From Channallabes apus (lineage: Eukaryota > Chordata > Actinopteri > Siluriformes > Clariidae): DNA of 64,000 nucleotides. The position numbers and the translations under genes were made by a program. Every line of letters starts with the position of its first letter. Within the stretch, counting starts at the first letter, position 1. Below are positions 1-13,571 of this stretch, one piece after another. The stretch lies in NCBI GenBank assembly GCA_030522415.1, contig CM060107.1, positions 27,618,571 through 27,682,570 on the forward strand. Reading direction: 5' to 3'. The notes beneath the pieces are model-generated. The model searched no databases. It was not told the DNA's origin and saw nothing but the letters and a program-made list of their open reading frames with translations.

Positions 1-1131
1 GAGGTTGCTGTTGTTGCACAAACAGAAATTTTTTTATTGTATCTTTGGGCACTTTGCAGCCTGTCACAGTAACACACTTGTTCCCATTTCTGTAATTTAA
101 ATTGATGGATCAAGATTTTGGCACAGTACTGAAAATTGCATTGTCCTCTTATTGTATCAAACTAAAGACACCCTCAATGCATAACAAAGCATAAACACTT
201 GTGGCCTTGATCAAAAACTGAATTAAATAACTGCTTAAGAGAGAATATGTAAATACTACAAATAGGGCTGTGTTAGGCCTCTTCAGACTGAGGACATCAG
301 TCTAAATGAATAAATAATAGATGCACTGTGTATGTATACAGTTATTGACATTTACTAGTTTAATTGAGCTATTCATAAGAAGGTTGGGAGCTCAAATCCA
401 ATGACCCCCAGAGAACCACTTCTGGCCCACAAAACTAGTCCGGTAACATTTAGGCAATGCACTACTGTTTATTTCATCGTTAGTCAAAAAGTGATTTTCA
501 CTAACAAGATTTTATGTGGGGGTGAATCATTTTCAGCAATGAAACACCACAATGGTTGTGACACTGGTTTGAGTGTACTATTGCAGATTTTCACAACTTT
601 GCTATCACTGCTGAGTAAACAAGCATTTACCAGTAAAAAAAAAACACAAAGAAAACAGTGATGAAAGGTTGATAAAGGGCTAAAAAGGCTAAAAAGGGAT
701 TACTGTACATAGGGAATAAGGCATAACAGAAAATGATTAAAGATGTGACTGTTATATTTCCTAAAACAGTATGATATAGCATGCTATATTCCTCTTATAC
801 CAAATTAATTTGCCAAATGTTATATTTGTTATTTACTAAGGAACAGCGTCACACTTTGTATCCATTTATATTTACATTTAATGTTGTGGAGCAACCGTTA
901 AATACTATAGTCTCTTATCAGTCATGCTATAGCACCTAAAACACTTGTTCCCTCACCAACCTCTCTTTATTCTTTTTCTTTTTTTTTTAGACAAAAATGC
1001 AGTCTGTTGTGTTTCTGAAAAACTACAAAAATAAAAATAGTCAGAAATCCTAAAGGAAATTTTTTTCCTCTGACTCTTAAAAAGCATTACACTAGAGACT
1101 CCTTAAAAATAAATAAATAAATAAGTATAAG

Positions 1132-1202
<71 letters not shown>

Positions 1203-1791
1203 ACAACTAAAACCTTTAATAGAGGTATATAATTTTGTTTCTGCAATACAAAGTCTTTTGGCAGTACCGTTCATAGAGTACTTTTATAGAAAATTAGTCA
1301 ACACCTTCTAGCCCTTTAGAACTGAGAATTTAACATTGACTAGGTATGAAAAATTACGTGGTATAAAGAAACAATGAGCTATCCAATCATAATGGGCATC
1401 TACTCTACAAGGCTGGTCATGAAGGAACATAAATAAAGAGGTAATACTGTATAATTGGTTTAAAAATCTAAATATTGCTGGTGTGCTTCTTTTAGGACTG
1501 TATACTGTACACTCATATGAGAAGTATTGCTGAGACTGTCTTATATCTAGGTTGTTCTGTGTTCTGTGCTAGTCACTTTTCATAGACTGGACTTGCATAG
1601 AAAAACACAATTACATTTAATTGTTAACCTATGTAGGTTGATATCAAGTAGAACGCAGCAGCAACGTACTATCTGTTTTAATATACTATAATATGTTAAA
1701 AATATGACAATCACGATACAGTGTCACATAAAAATAAACATTAGTTATGACAATAACTCAGAAGCAGCATCTTTAATTTTATATAACTTAC
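1..1791. other. CIB2 intron, no exon seen
   Basis: AT-rich DNA inside the CIB2 transcription unit. It holds a long (TTA)n microsatellite at 1134-1202. I found no exon, transposon end or RNA gene in it. Confidence 0.5.
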
Positions 1792-3629
1792 CGAAGGATT
1801 TCCTTGCGGGTAAAAAAAGTGCAGTCCTGCAAACATAGAAGGAGAAAGATTGTTACAAATTTAAACACCCTCAAAAGATTTAAGGCTTATCACAACCTTG
1901 ACTGATATGTTATTTATGTTAACAAAATAGTTAAAGCCTACGACCTACAAATGATCACTTTGGGCCATCACTACCTCTGAGCATGTCATCCATAAAAACA
2001 GCAGGGTTTAAGATTTCTCTCTGTAATAATGTTTTGTCCAAGAACTGCCATCGATCACATCCATGTCCCATACAGTACAACCCAGTTGTATCTGTTTATA
2101 CAGCATACCATCGACAACACAAATTGAGCATTGCTATTCTGTGACGGTCCTGTGGCTCAAAAGGTATTGCCTGCATACAGCCAATATAGTATGTACTGAC
2201 TGTTATCTTAGCTAATGATTTATCTCTGCTTTATGATGTTCACCCTGTGTTTGCCTGCATACTTTGCTTATGCTAAAAAAAACACTATGCCAGAAATCAC
2301 AGGAGACACCTTTGAGAGTGTTTTAAAGATTTATGGCATTAGCCTTTAAATATTGTTAATTGGTCATTAATCTGAAATATTGGGACTTGCATCTGAGACA
2401 AGGCCACAGATGCGAGAATTATTAGCACACTGGACAGATGTACTGTAATGTGTGTAAAATATTACCAAAACACAGCCTGCATATAGTAATGATTACATGC
2501 TCAGAGATGAAAATGTCTTCCTGGCAATTTTCTTGTCAGGGTAGGAAATCCTAAAGAAAGCGCAGACCATTATACTGTGATATAACAATATATGTTAGGT
2601 AAGGAACATAAATATGTGTTAATATGTTATATGTTAATATTACATTTAGAAAAAATGATAACATATTAGAACAAGCACATAAACCCACCCTTACTGATGT
2701 CAGGGAAAATCAATAAACATCTTCTGTACAATGAGATTAGAGAATTCAACAGCTCTATAGTATTAATAGTTATATGAAATTGAAAAAATGACCATATATA
2801 AAAAATATCAAAATAACTTCCAAAGGTTTCTATATATGGAAAAAAAACTAGAACAAAACAGAAATGGTCGCAACATGTGTCATGCTGGAGTGATTAATGG
2901 TGATGTGAGTATGACTTGGCTGATCAGAGGAATCATTCTTTCAGCCAAATGGTCATGCTCTACTAGTCCAAGAACTACAATCGCTGGTGTTAATTACAGA
3001 GCATGAAGGATGTAAGCATTCATTTCTGGCTCTAGACTGTTTTATTTAAAAGTATGTTCAGATAAATGAAGAAAAAATGTGTCTTATTTTTTATGCATTT
3101 TTAAAGTTATTATACTTATTATGGACAGGAGACGTCATCATGTATGTCTCTTGTATGAAATCAGCTGGATTGTTTTCCCATCTACACGATTCTGATTGTT
3201 CATTTTAAATCTTTATTGTCCCAGTAAGCAATGGTGATGAATTTGTAAAACTTACCAGAATTACTAGCTGAAAGACAATCCTTAGAGATTAGCTGAGTAT
3301 TAATTATTAACTGGATTTATTCCAGGTTCATCAAAGGAGTGGAGAAGCTAGATGGGTCATGAGAATTATAGCAATGGCCTAAACTTTATGCTACCGTAAT
3401 AAAGGTTCTTTGTTTTTTATGCAATGGGAGAAGGTAACAGAGTGTATATGGGTTTTTAATGTTAATCTATCCACAACACCATTGAAGAACCTTTTCCTAA
3501 ATATACTGCAAACTGCATATACTACACAATAGTACACAACCTATTTAATAGGATCTGGTTTAGGATATCTACAGTTCTATAAAATAATGCAATGTAGTGA
3601 TTCTAGGATTAACAATGCAAACAAACCAA

Positions 3630-3660
<31 letters not shown>

Positions 3661-4669
3661 TATAATTAAAACGCTATAGCCACAAGACCTAAAAACCATC
3701 AACAATATGTAACATGTAAATGTATTATTCATTATGATGTAAGTGAGACTGGAGTGGGTGAAAATGGCTGCCTTTTAGATGGTTAAATCAGCACAAACAA
3801 TTATAGTAAACACTTATTATATTATATATTATATATTCAGAATTTCCTGAATACCTCATTATCCAAAGCATCAAGCTGGTCAGTTTGCTGAAGGCTTTAG
3901 GTGAAATGTCAGATGAACATGATGGCAGTGAGAGTTACGCATTGGCCAAAGCTTATAGGAGCAGGAGCATTCTGTGATGCAGAAACTGCTCTATAAAATG
4001 CCTCACATTGTTTCCCCCTTAAATTCATCATAAATGGGCTTTACTATGAAGAAAAAATGTGTAATGAAACTCATCCAAACAGTTTTGAATTAAGTGCTGA
4101 GTGGCAACTATTTTAGCTCATTCAGCTTGCTATAATTACAAATAATAATATGCATTTGTCTATGCAGATTTCATCTCCTATGTGGCTTTGATAGATTGAG
4201 ACAGATTTTCAGTAGTTAATGTTTGAGAATAGAAAAAAGAAGATTTGGATAATGTGGAATTCCAAAAGTGAAATAATTTGTTAAGGCACATATTGCAAAA
4301 GACACACATCAGGTGTAAGTTTAATGTCTCCATTTTAAAGCAGCTCAGCATCCTGCAGTAGTATACAGTATAGAACAGCAGCATGTAAGCAGGATCCTAA
4401 CAGCACTAACAAGAGGGAATTTAACCTTCTGGAGCAACTGTAATTATTCTACCATTCATAGTCTCCATTCATATCCTATTTTTGTAACACAACAGAAACT
4501 TGCTGTATGGTTTCCCTGATTGTTTCTTTGCAGGTGTCAGCGGTTGTGTAGGCTATGAGGTCTGTCTTTAAGCTTGATTACTAATGGGAAGGGCTGGATA
4601 TACCGAGAAGTCTCTTACCTGGTAGGCGTCTAGCTGTTCATCAGTAAATATCGTCTGCTTATTACCCAT
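1792..4669 (-). CDS. cib2: CIB2, calcium and integrin-binding family member 2 (first two coding exons only)
   Basis: CIB2 is an EF-hand calcium sensor that binds integrin tails and is needed for hair-cell mechanotransduction. Only its N-terminus lies here. Coding exon 1 is 4619-4669 and encodes MGNKQTIFTDEQLDAYQ, with an N-terminal Gly2 as in myristoylated CIB proteins; it ends in a good donor. Coding exon 2 is 1792-1826 (35 nt) and encodes DCTFFTRKEIL, joined in frame and flanked by AG and GT sites. This matches the family N-terminus almost residue for residue. The EF hands must lie beyond the left edge, since no further exon is visible in 1-1791. The 2.8-kb intron between the exons is unremarkable AT-rich DNA with an (AAT)n tract at 3629-3661. 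The gene is the left member of the CIB2-IDH3A-ACSBG1-DNAJA4 block. Both exons are too short to show up as long ORFs. Confidence 0.87.
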
Positions 4670-5080
4670 CTTAGTCGAGTGATTTTCCTGTCGTACAGAT
4701 GCATCACATTCGGAGTTGGAGGAGTCCTGGCTTCCCTAGGCATCTATGGCATGTATACGGTGTGGCCAGACGGAAAAAAGCGTGACCGCGCATAGAGTTG
4801 CAGAGCTCCGGCTTACTTATGGATGTTTGTAATGCCAATAGCACTCTCCATAAATACTTGAGTGCAAGGTGATCCGCGATCCTCTCCTACTCGAGTGTAG
4901 AGCTTCATGAATAGCAGAATAGCCTGTAGGATTACACACGCACTCACTCCTGTTTCAGCACCCACTGCTGTCCACAGCTGCTCACACTGCCAGAGCTTAG
5001 CACTCGGCAGGAGAGTGGGGAAAAGTTACACTTAGGTGACGCTAGGGGACGCCAGGGCAAGGATAGATAGATAGATACAG

Positions 5081-5163
<83 letters not shown>

Positions 5164-5482
5164 GCTAAATGTTAACTAAAGGAATATTTGTCAGAAATAT
5201 ATTTTGTTGAAATTATGTTTGTTTTTGAGTCATTACAAAGAAATTACTTTTTAAACAAAAATGCATTTAACAGAAAAAACGAACAATTATTCGTTCGTTT
5301 ACATAAATATTACATAAAACACTTTTCAGACAAAAAAATGCTGACACACACATAATTTCATTTCACACGTTTCACTCATATTGCTGCTGTCATACCCATA
5401 CACCATATCTTTACCCTTTTATATTCTACTTCTGTAAACTACACTACATTCTGCACATCATGTATAATTTGTACGTTTCATA
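4670..5482. other. CIB2 upstream region with (GATA)n microsatellite
   Basis: The 350 bases upstream of the CIB2 start codon are richer in GC and CpG than the surroundings and should contain its promoter and 5' UTR (inference). A (GATA)n/(TAGA)n array of about 100 bp follows at 5062-5163. The remainder, up to the Tc1 fossil, shows nothing else. Confidence 0.5.
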
Positions 5483-6599
5483 CAAGGGTTGGACAATGAA
5501 ACTGAAACACGTGGTTTTAGACCACACTAATTCATTAGTATGGTGTAGGGCCTCCTTTTGCGGCCAATACAGCATCAATTCGTCTTGGAAATGACAGATA
5601 CAAGTCCTGCACTGTGGCCAGAGGGATTTTGAGCCATTCTTCTTGCGTTCGTGATGCTGGTGGAGGTAAATTTTTCCTGACTCAATTCTCCAAAACACCC
5701 CAAAGTGGCTCAATAATATTTAGATCTGTTGACTGTGCAGGGCATGGGAGATGTTCAACTTTCATGTTCATCAAAACACTCGGTCACTAGTCTTGCTGTG
5801 GGTATTGGTGCATTATCGTCCTGATACACAGCACCGCCTTCAGGATACAATGTTTGAAGCATTGGGTGCACATGGTCATCCAGAACGGTTCAGTATTCCT
5901 TGGCAGTGACGCACCCATCTAGAACAAGCATTTGGTCTAGGTAATGCCATGATATTGCAGCCCAAACCATCACCGATTCACCCCCATGCTTCACTCTGGG
6001 CATGCAACAGTCTGGGTGGTACACTTCTTTGGGGCTTCTCCACACCGTAACTTTCCCAGATGTGGGAAAGCGGTGAGGTACAAGTGAAGGTGGACTCATC
6101 AGAGAATAAGACATGTTTCACATTGTCCACTGTCCAAGATTTTCGCTGCTGGCACCACTGAAACCGACGTTTGGCATTGGCATGAGTGACCAAAGGTTTG
6201 GTATAGCAGTCCGGTCATGTACATTGACCCTGTGGAGCTCCCGACAAACAGTTTTGGTGGAAACAGGAGAGTTCAGGCACACATTTAATTCTGCAGTGAG
6301 TTGGGCAGCTGTGATTTAATATTTTTTGGACATCCCTTTCAGACAGTTTCCTCTTGCGTCCACAGTTACTCCTGTTGGATGTGTTCGTCCCTTTTGAACT
6401 CTGATATGTCACCCATAATGTTGTGTGCATTGCAATATTTTAAGCAAAACTGTGCTATAACTCTGCTAATTAAACCTTCACGCTCTGCTCTTACTGGTGG
6501 AATGTGCAATCAAAGATTGACCACCAGGCTGGTCAAATTTAGTCATGAAACCTTCAACACTAAATTGGCCAGAGTTTCAGTTTCATTGTACAACCCCTG
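5483..6599 (-). mobile_element. Tc1/mariner-type DNA transposon fossil
   Basis: The terminal inverted repeats begin CAAGGGTTGGACAATGAAAC at the left and end with the complement at the right. TA target duplications lie at 5481-5482 and 6600-6601. The minus strand encodes broken pieces of a Tc1-type transposase: a HANAKRRFQWC segment followed by FSDEST near 6080-6190 (first catalytic Asp region), and an AAISWHYLD segment near 5950. Frameshifts and deletions shorten it to about 1.1 kb, against about 1.6 kb for complete relatives, so it is inactive. Confidence 0.82.
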
Positions 6600-7012
6600 T
6601 ATATTTCTAATTAAATTATATTTTATTGTAGCTTTGTAAAACTGATCATTCATTCATCCCAAATATTTAAATTTTACAATTTTCTTAGTGCATTTTTTTT
6701 TCTTGTATTGCAGTAAAAATCTGTCTACGTATCTTCTTATCCATTTTCAGGACATGAATGGTCGTATAGGCATTTCACTGGATATCATACTGTGTATGGT
6801 GGTGTATGTGACAAATAAAATTAGAATCTGAGATGCTTAGACCTACCATCGGTTCCCTAAGAAAACTAAGTGTACCTGATAAAGCAAACGGTTGTCACAC
6901 CAAATGTGGCTTTTGTGTATTTTATTGTTGTTTGCTGTTATTTATAAAGTAATATAATGAAAAACATCTCAATTCGCATTAAAATGTTAAATCCTTAAAA
7001 AATGCAAAAAAG

Positions 7013-7216
7013 GGCAGTCCAAAGACATGCAGATTAGGCTAATTGGCGTTCCCAAATTGCCCGTGGTGTGTGAGTGAGCGTGTGTATGCCCCCTGATGGA
7101 TTGGCACCCTGTCCAGGGTGTACCCCACCTTGTGCCCTATGTCTCCTGGGATAAGCTTCGAGACACTGTATACATGATTAAGCGGCAAAGACAATGAGTG
7201 AGTGAGAGTGAGTGAT
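7013..7216 (+). repeat. SINE family 1 copy, 5'-truncated
   Basis: Copy of a dispersed repeat whose body reads 'gattggcaccctgtccaggg', with a GAGTGAGTGAG-like tail. The same body occurs at 14893-15153, 16107-16367, 38437-38566 and 59485-59815. This copy lacks the tRNA-like head. The DNA between it and LRRC61 holds a (TA)n tract at 7508-7542 and nothing else recognisable. Confidence 0.65.
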
Positions 7217-7499
7217 AATTAAGTACTTAATTGATTTAACTTCAGAACAAAATGTTCAAAACATTAAGCAGATCAAAGTACGACTTTGGAAAAATATATA
7301 CACAACGGCGTGATAAATATCACGAGATCTGGGTACTATGGGGTACTATACTACTGTTTTAAGCAGTGTGTACTATTCTGCCCTGAAGTCTACGGCATCT
7401 GACGTGGCTAGGGTCCTTAACATCACCCTCGTAACCAAGCAGCGTAGGTACACAGAAAGAAAAAACAAAAAACAGGACAGGCACTTCCGGGTGATGTAA

Positions 7500-7545
<46 letters not shown>

Positions 7546-7784
7546 TGTTCTGTGCGTGGTATTAACCTTTGAACGATGTATTTAGTCTGTACATATCTAG
7601 ATAATGTTGGCTGGAATTAAATATGGAATTAAATGACTTTAAATAAAATGATAGAAAACGCGAGCACGCTTGAATCAGACCCAGGCGTGCTGCAGCATTA
7701 GCACAGCGTCCGACTTCTTAAAGAGATCAGACAAATGACCTCTAGTGGCTCTCTCCTCTAATGACTGCATAAATCGGGACAAAT

Positions 7785-10700
7785 ATGGAAGCTAAAAAGG
7801 ACAAAGAGAATGGTAAGTGAATTACAGCCCCTTAAAATCACATGTACGCAAGGCAGCTACGTCAGTACTTCTTTAGCGCGTTAGCTCATTTCTGTAGCTA
7901 CGCTGCGCCTCTTCTGAGTGCTCCATAGTGTTTAGGTTAGCACATTGGGTTAATTTAACTGATAATTTATTGAAGACACATTTTCGAGAAATTTCTTCCC
8001 CTGACGAATTAAACTGAATGATGTTTACCAGCAATTATTGTGCAGCACCTAGTTTTATATAATCTACAAGGATGAGTCATAAATCATCTCTCTGGCTGTA
8101 GAATCTATTTTAATTACCTTTTAGAAAAGACAAATACATAATTATTAGACATAATCTCCTTTTGATAATATACATTGTCCATCTGTCAACAAACTTTAAT
8201 TCCCTCTTAAAAATTTTTTATGTATCGAGCCGCAAACCACGAATGCATCGCTGTCTTCACTTCTTCATCAGAAGTAAATCTTCATCCTCGTAGTTTCCGG
8301 TGACCAATAGGTGGAATTCCAACAGAACAAGATCAGGACTATTGGAAGGATACTTTAACACAACAGTGTTGGCAGAAGTGGGCGGACATGGATTTTCATG
8401 CAAGATCACAACGTTCTTGGATAGCAGTCCTGTGTGAATAAACTAACATTTAGGCTTCAGCTCTTCAATAAGCATCTTACTGTAATGAGCACTATTCATT
8501 GTTGAATGTATTTCCTGATAATGTTCCAATACTGGCCCTTTAGCGTCACAGAAAACTGTAAGCATCAAGCTGATGGTTGACTCTTTCTTGGTCGGCGATT
8601 GAGGAAGTTTCCATTCCATACTCTGCCGTTTACTCTCAGGCGCGTAGTGATGAATCTGTGACTCATCACCAGAAATTATTCTCTTTAAGAATCTGTCAAA
8701 TTTTTTAGAGTATCGTTTTTTGACCAGATTTTGTTTGCAGATCTCCAAACACTTCTGTGTATGCTTCTAAGTAGGTTCTTTTGGCACCAGGTACTGTGCA
8801 CCCTCAGACCACAAAAAAGAAATCACTCAACTTTTGTGCAAATCACAAGTGGGGCATCCATTTTTGCTCTCACCGCAGCTACAAATTAAATGATGTACCA
8901 TGTTCACACCTGCATAGCAGTAACGGTGAGACATCAAGCTTTGGAGGAAAGAGTTGATAAGGCAGCTTGGCCAACAGAAGGTTTAGTGCGGATAATTTGG
9001 ACTCAACCTTGTAGTTTCTAAGCATTGTTATATTGCAATATTATACACATTAAATATTTAATTTGTCTTCAGTAAGAGCTTTAACCTAATCCTGGTAGGC
9101 TTTGAATCTATCTCGGGAACACCATATGAGGTGTTTTCTTTGCTTTGCAGAAACAGAGTGTGCAAAGATCACTCCTGGGCTCCTGAAGTCCCGAACTGGG
9201 GAATTTGATTTGGAGTCCATCTTATTTCTCAAACTAAGGGGTCTAGGTACGTTTCCTACTGTCGTTGTTTTGAATTGTATGTACACTGTGGTCCCTGTGT
9301 TAAACAGTTTCTGTGTGTGTGTGTGTGTGTGGGGGGGGGGGGGGTTGGATATGGTTGTTTGTGTTTTAGGAATATATGATCTTGGATGCATTGGAGAATG
9401 TATAAACCTGGAAAGACTGGACCTCTCTGGGAATAATATTATAAATCTAGCACCTCTTTCATCACTTCGACTCCTGCTTGTGCTTAATCTGTCAGCTAAC
9501 AGGATTTCCAACATAGGTAAGCTAGTATAAATGTATATTATTAAAACGGTGGTAATTTACCAGATTTGTGAATCTAATATGTATTATAATATATTGTCAT
9601 TTTGGAGAGCCCCTCTCTAGTTGTGAAAGTCTACAAAGTCTGAACATGGCAGGCAATCTTATTTCCAGGTATTTTGCTTTGCGATCATTTAAAAAAAATT
9701 CCGTTGCTCTCTTTCTTTATATCTAAATTTATTCTTTATAAACTTTTTGTAACCTATAGCATTGATAGCCTCCATGCTTTGAAGACTTTACGGAAATTAG
9801 AGAGTATTCGGCTGAAGGACAACACCTACAATTACACTAATTCAGGTTAGCTCTTCAATTTAAAGCTAAAGTGCTTTGAACTTGAGTGTGAAGTTGTTCT
9901 CTTTTTTTCCTCACAATGTAACTTGATGTGCTCATTTTTCCCAGTTTGCAAGAACTCTGCATACAGAAACACAATCCTTGAATTGTTTCCAAACATCAAG
10001 GTGTTTGATGGTGAGGCAGCCTTTGCTTTGGGCCCCATATTAATGGAATGAATAAAATGTAAGAAGCCAGCCAAATAAGCATGCACATAATTGTTTTGCA
10101 TTGCTGTAGGGGAGCGGGTGGTTGGACGTGGAAGTGATCTGTACCAACTGTGCAAGGACATTGATGACACAATAAAAGGTACTTCTAATTGTAAAATATA
10201 TTTGTATTCACATTTTAAACATGAGTAAACTGTACTGATATCAGTTGTATAGGTTTTTTTTTAAATAATGTTTCTGTTGTGCTAGTCTAACTGCATTCTT
10301 TGCTAACCTATGCAATACTAAATGTGAAATTTGGGGAGAAAAGAAAAAGTAAAAAGAGTCAAATAAGCTCATATTATTTAAACATGGAAATTGGGTAAAT
10401 ACGACAATACCTGTAATAATTTTATCCAGTTGCTCTGATATCAATATTTTATCCTTTACAGCAGGCATGTATAAAAATGGCCAGCTTCCAGAAGTGCCAG
10501 ACTGTAAGCCATGGGTAGAAGATGGGTTTTGGGATATAAAGAGATCAAATAATGCCATTGTTGAAGAAGCCTACAAACAATTTAATGGTAGTACCTTTAA
10601 TTTAATTTTTCATATTTGTTTCAGTGCTATGCTTTAAGTTCTACAGTATAAGGATATATGAACACACAACAATTATTAGTTAGGCATGATGGTTGCTGCC

Positions 10701-10836
10701 TTATTTTCTGTCAACTTCTTGTTTCACAGATGTTCTTCATGAATGCAGGCTGCTAAACAGAAGAGCAGCTCATGCGATTTCACAGACTGAGAGGACACTT
10801 GGCCTCAAAAACCCACCAAAGCAGTATTCTGTTTGA
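7785..10836 (+). CDS. lrrc61: LRRC61, leucine-rich repeat-containing protein 61
   Basis: Nine coding exons join in frame to 261 codons plus stop (human protein 259 aa, from memory): 7785-7812, 9151-9246, 9370-9516, 9608-9668, 9760-9845, 9945-10010, 10110-10178, 10462-10587, 10730-10836. All introns have GT-AG ends and most are phase 1. The N-terminus has the family signature ITPGLLKSRTGEFDLESI (about residues 15-32). LRR units follow, with LERLDLSGNNI and LLVLNLSANRIS, and then an LRR-cap-like segment ending NIKVFDGERVVGRGSDLYQ. The protein is a small soluble LRR protein with no signal peptide or membrane segment; its molecular role is poorly known. The start is the first ATG of the frame, beginning MEAKKDKEN. 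It lies head-to-head with CIB2, 3.1 kb away. A G-run and a (GT)n tract lie in the intron at 9312-9345, and a tandem NAGNAG acceptor precedes exon 8. Confidence 0.9.
8180..8990 (-). mobile_element. mariner-type transposase fossil in LRRC61 intron 1
   Basis: A minus-strand reading frame at 8443-8748 contains GDESQIHHYAPESKRQSMEW and later VLEHYQEIHSTMNSAHYS. These are typical of mariner (irritans-like) transposases around the first catalytic Asp. Decayed coding similarity continues to about 8200 (SPDL-like segment followed by frameshifts). I could not find clean inverted repeats, so the boundaries are approximate. Many stops and frameshifts make it a pseudogene. Confidence 0.7.
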
Positions 10837-13571
10837 AATAAGCACCTACCGTATACACATCACCAGTGCCACAACTCCTGAATATTTAGTGCTTGGAATA
10901 CAATGTTTTAGTTACTGTACCTCCACGGCTGACCTCACCTTTATACTGTAGACTTGACACTCAGGATGTTCAAACTGACATTTAGCATTGTCTCACAAAG
11001 CTGTGTAAGGTCTGATATTGCTTTTAACACTACTGGCTTTTAGATGGGAAACATCTGTTATGTAATTAAGCTTGTATTTATTGACCACCCTTGTTTTTCC
11101 TATGATATAATCCTCATTTACTTTTTATTGTGCATTTATTTTATTTCACAATTTTACAGTATTTTTGCTTTTTGCATTTTGCCTACATTTTGTCAGATTC
11201 TGACCTACACCCTTTTTTGTGATGGATTTAAATAGAAAAACACTATCATATAAGTGTTGTTTTGTACTCTTTTAACACTTAGGCTATTACCGATAATGTT
11301 CCATGTTTGATGTACTGTACACTGTAATGTGTACTTTTGCTGGTTACACTAAAACCTTTTAATGAAGAATTTAAAATTGTGCGTGGGGCAGTGGCGCTCA
11401 GTAAGTAGTATTACTGCATTATACCTCCAGGGTCCATGTTTCAATCCTGGGCAACGGTTATACACAGATACAAAAACATGCCACTAGGTATATTGGCTGC
11501 TCTACTGTGTATGTATGTGTGTGTGTGTGTGGTTTTGTATTCTCACCCGTGATTCTCAAAATAGACTCCAAATCTATTGTAACACTGATTGAATTGATAA
11601 TATAAATGAATATACCTATTATTGTCTTAAAACACCTTTTCAAAACTGCATTCTTGTCACATATTTTATGCTCCTTTATGAAATTTACTGTATAAACCAC
11701 ATTTACCTGAACCTACACAAATTGTTTTTAAATAGAATATGTACAATTTGTGTTTTATTTGGGTTACTGTACACCAGATAAAGAAACGAAAACCGTTTCT
11801 GAAAGACTGGTTGGCTAGACTACTATGTTAACATTTGAGGCAGTTTTCTTTTTTTCTATGAAAAAGCCTTTCACTTGCTTTGCCAGCAATGCAGATTCAG
11901 CCACACTATCCAGTAAAATAAATAGTCCCATACAGTATATAATGTGATTTGGAAACACAAAATGCTAAGTTGATGAATAGAGTAAGAGATATGGTATAAT
12001 TTCTTATTGTGTTTGTCAAATTGTGCAAAGAATCTTACAATACTGTACAAATGGCTTCCAATGAAACCATCATTAATTTTTTGTAGAGTCTGGGCAAATG
12101 TACTAAGCATTAAGCAATGCAGATTAGAGAAACCACTGGCAAAAGATACTAAACTGAGGATTAAAAAGAGTTTTCTTAATCCCAGATGGGAAATTGCTTT
12201 GCCTTGTTACAGTTGCTCGCTGTTTAAAAAGGAAAAGAAGAAAATGACTGCCTCAACACCATCACAATTACAAAGAAATCTAAAAAAAAAAAAAGAAACT
12301 ATGTATAAAAGTGAGGATTACAGTTTACAGCAGTGTATAGCAGAGTGAACATGAAATGGAATGATGAATATTGTGTACTCATCGAGTTATCTGGGAATTT
12401 GCACATCAGCTTCTGCTTTAGACTCGAAAAAAGCCATTAGCCAACTACAGAGGACATGAGGATCAACTTTGGAATCACTTTTTAATTCTTGTGTCTGACA
12501 GCTTTGCAGGTTACACAACAATTGTTCAAAGTAGATTCAACTAAGTGGTCGATAACCTTAAAAGAAAAAAAACACAAAAAGGTACATCACTATTTCTGAT
12601 AAATAATAGGCAAAGCATTACTTCTAATAAATAATAGTTCAATAACTACTTCTAATAAATATTAGTTAAATAAAATGTAAACAAATACAACGAAATTATT
12701 TAACTAAGCTTAACACATACATGTAATACACATCATATTACATTCTTTGTGAATTCATGGTAACACTTAAATTTAACAATCATAGCATAAGTTACTCTTT
12801 CTCTCATATTGAGCACAATAGCATACTGTGAGGTCATACTCTGATTGCATCACAGTTCCTTGTCGAATGACTTCAGCTCCATCATTTCACTTATTTTACT
12901 GTAGATTTACTGTATGATAGTAGCTAAGGGTTGAGTATGAGAGAAAAGACATTATAAGAAAAGTTTAATATATATACCATCAGTATTGCATATGAATATT
13001 GGTAATAAATAGATTTAAGTATATTTAAGTATTTTACAAGTAGTAACATAAAATAAAGCAAAGCTAAGATTTTACCCCAGTTTGACTGGGTCACAATACG
13101 ATTAGAGGTAATAGAAATTGTCGGTTCACCTGCTTTTGTTGTTGTTGATATTTTTAATGTAAAGGAATGACATTTTATGACAATTAATGAGACGCAACAT
13201 TACACCGCCATCTTGTGGCCTTCTATTCATAAACTAGCTAACCGTCACAATTCTTTTTGTGTCCTTATCAAAAGGTTATTTAAAAAAAAAAGAAGGCTTG
13301 AACATACTGTATGTGGGGGGGAAATGTCTCATTTACAGTACTATACAAACATCTTGAGCCAGCCCTCATTTTATTCATATTAAATTACATTTCATTAAAT
13401 TATGTAGGTTACATAAAATAAATAGGAACAAATATTTTACTGCGACAGGCTGCAAAGTGCCTAGATACAATTTAAAAACATCCTGTTTATGTACTGTACC
13501 AACCTCAGCAGCACCCCATTTCCCCTCAACATCAAGGAAAACAAGTTGTGAAAAATAATATTTGAAGCATA
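10837..13571. other. LRRC61-IDH3A intergenic region
   Basis: It starts with the LRRC61 3' UTR and then AT-rich DNA. A small tRNA-like SINE head fragment may lie at 11375-11460 (B-box-like GTTTCAATCC). No coding exon, RNA gene or complete mobile element was recognised. Short open frames here have no protein-like composition. Confidence 0.5.

Noticed and set aside
1092..1274. Open frame encoding a long poly-Asn run
   Set aside because: It is the translation of the (TTA)n microsatellite, with no conserved flanks.
5062..5163. Regular GATA repeats considered as a CRISPR-like array
   Set aside because: Simple 4-bp microsatellite without spacers, in a vertebrate genome.
9086..9530. Two overlapping 142-codon frames on opposite strands
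   Set aside because: They span LRRC61 exons 2 and 3 plus the (GT)n/poly-G intron. The exon-level gene model explains the sequence.
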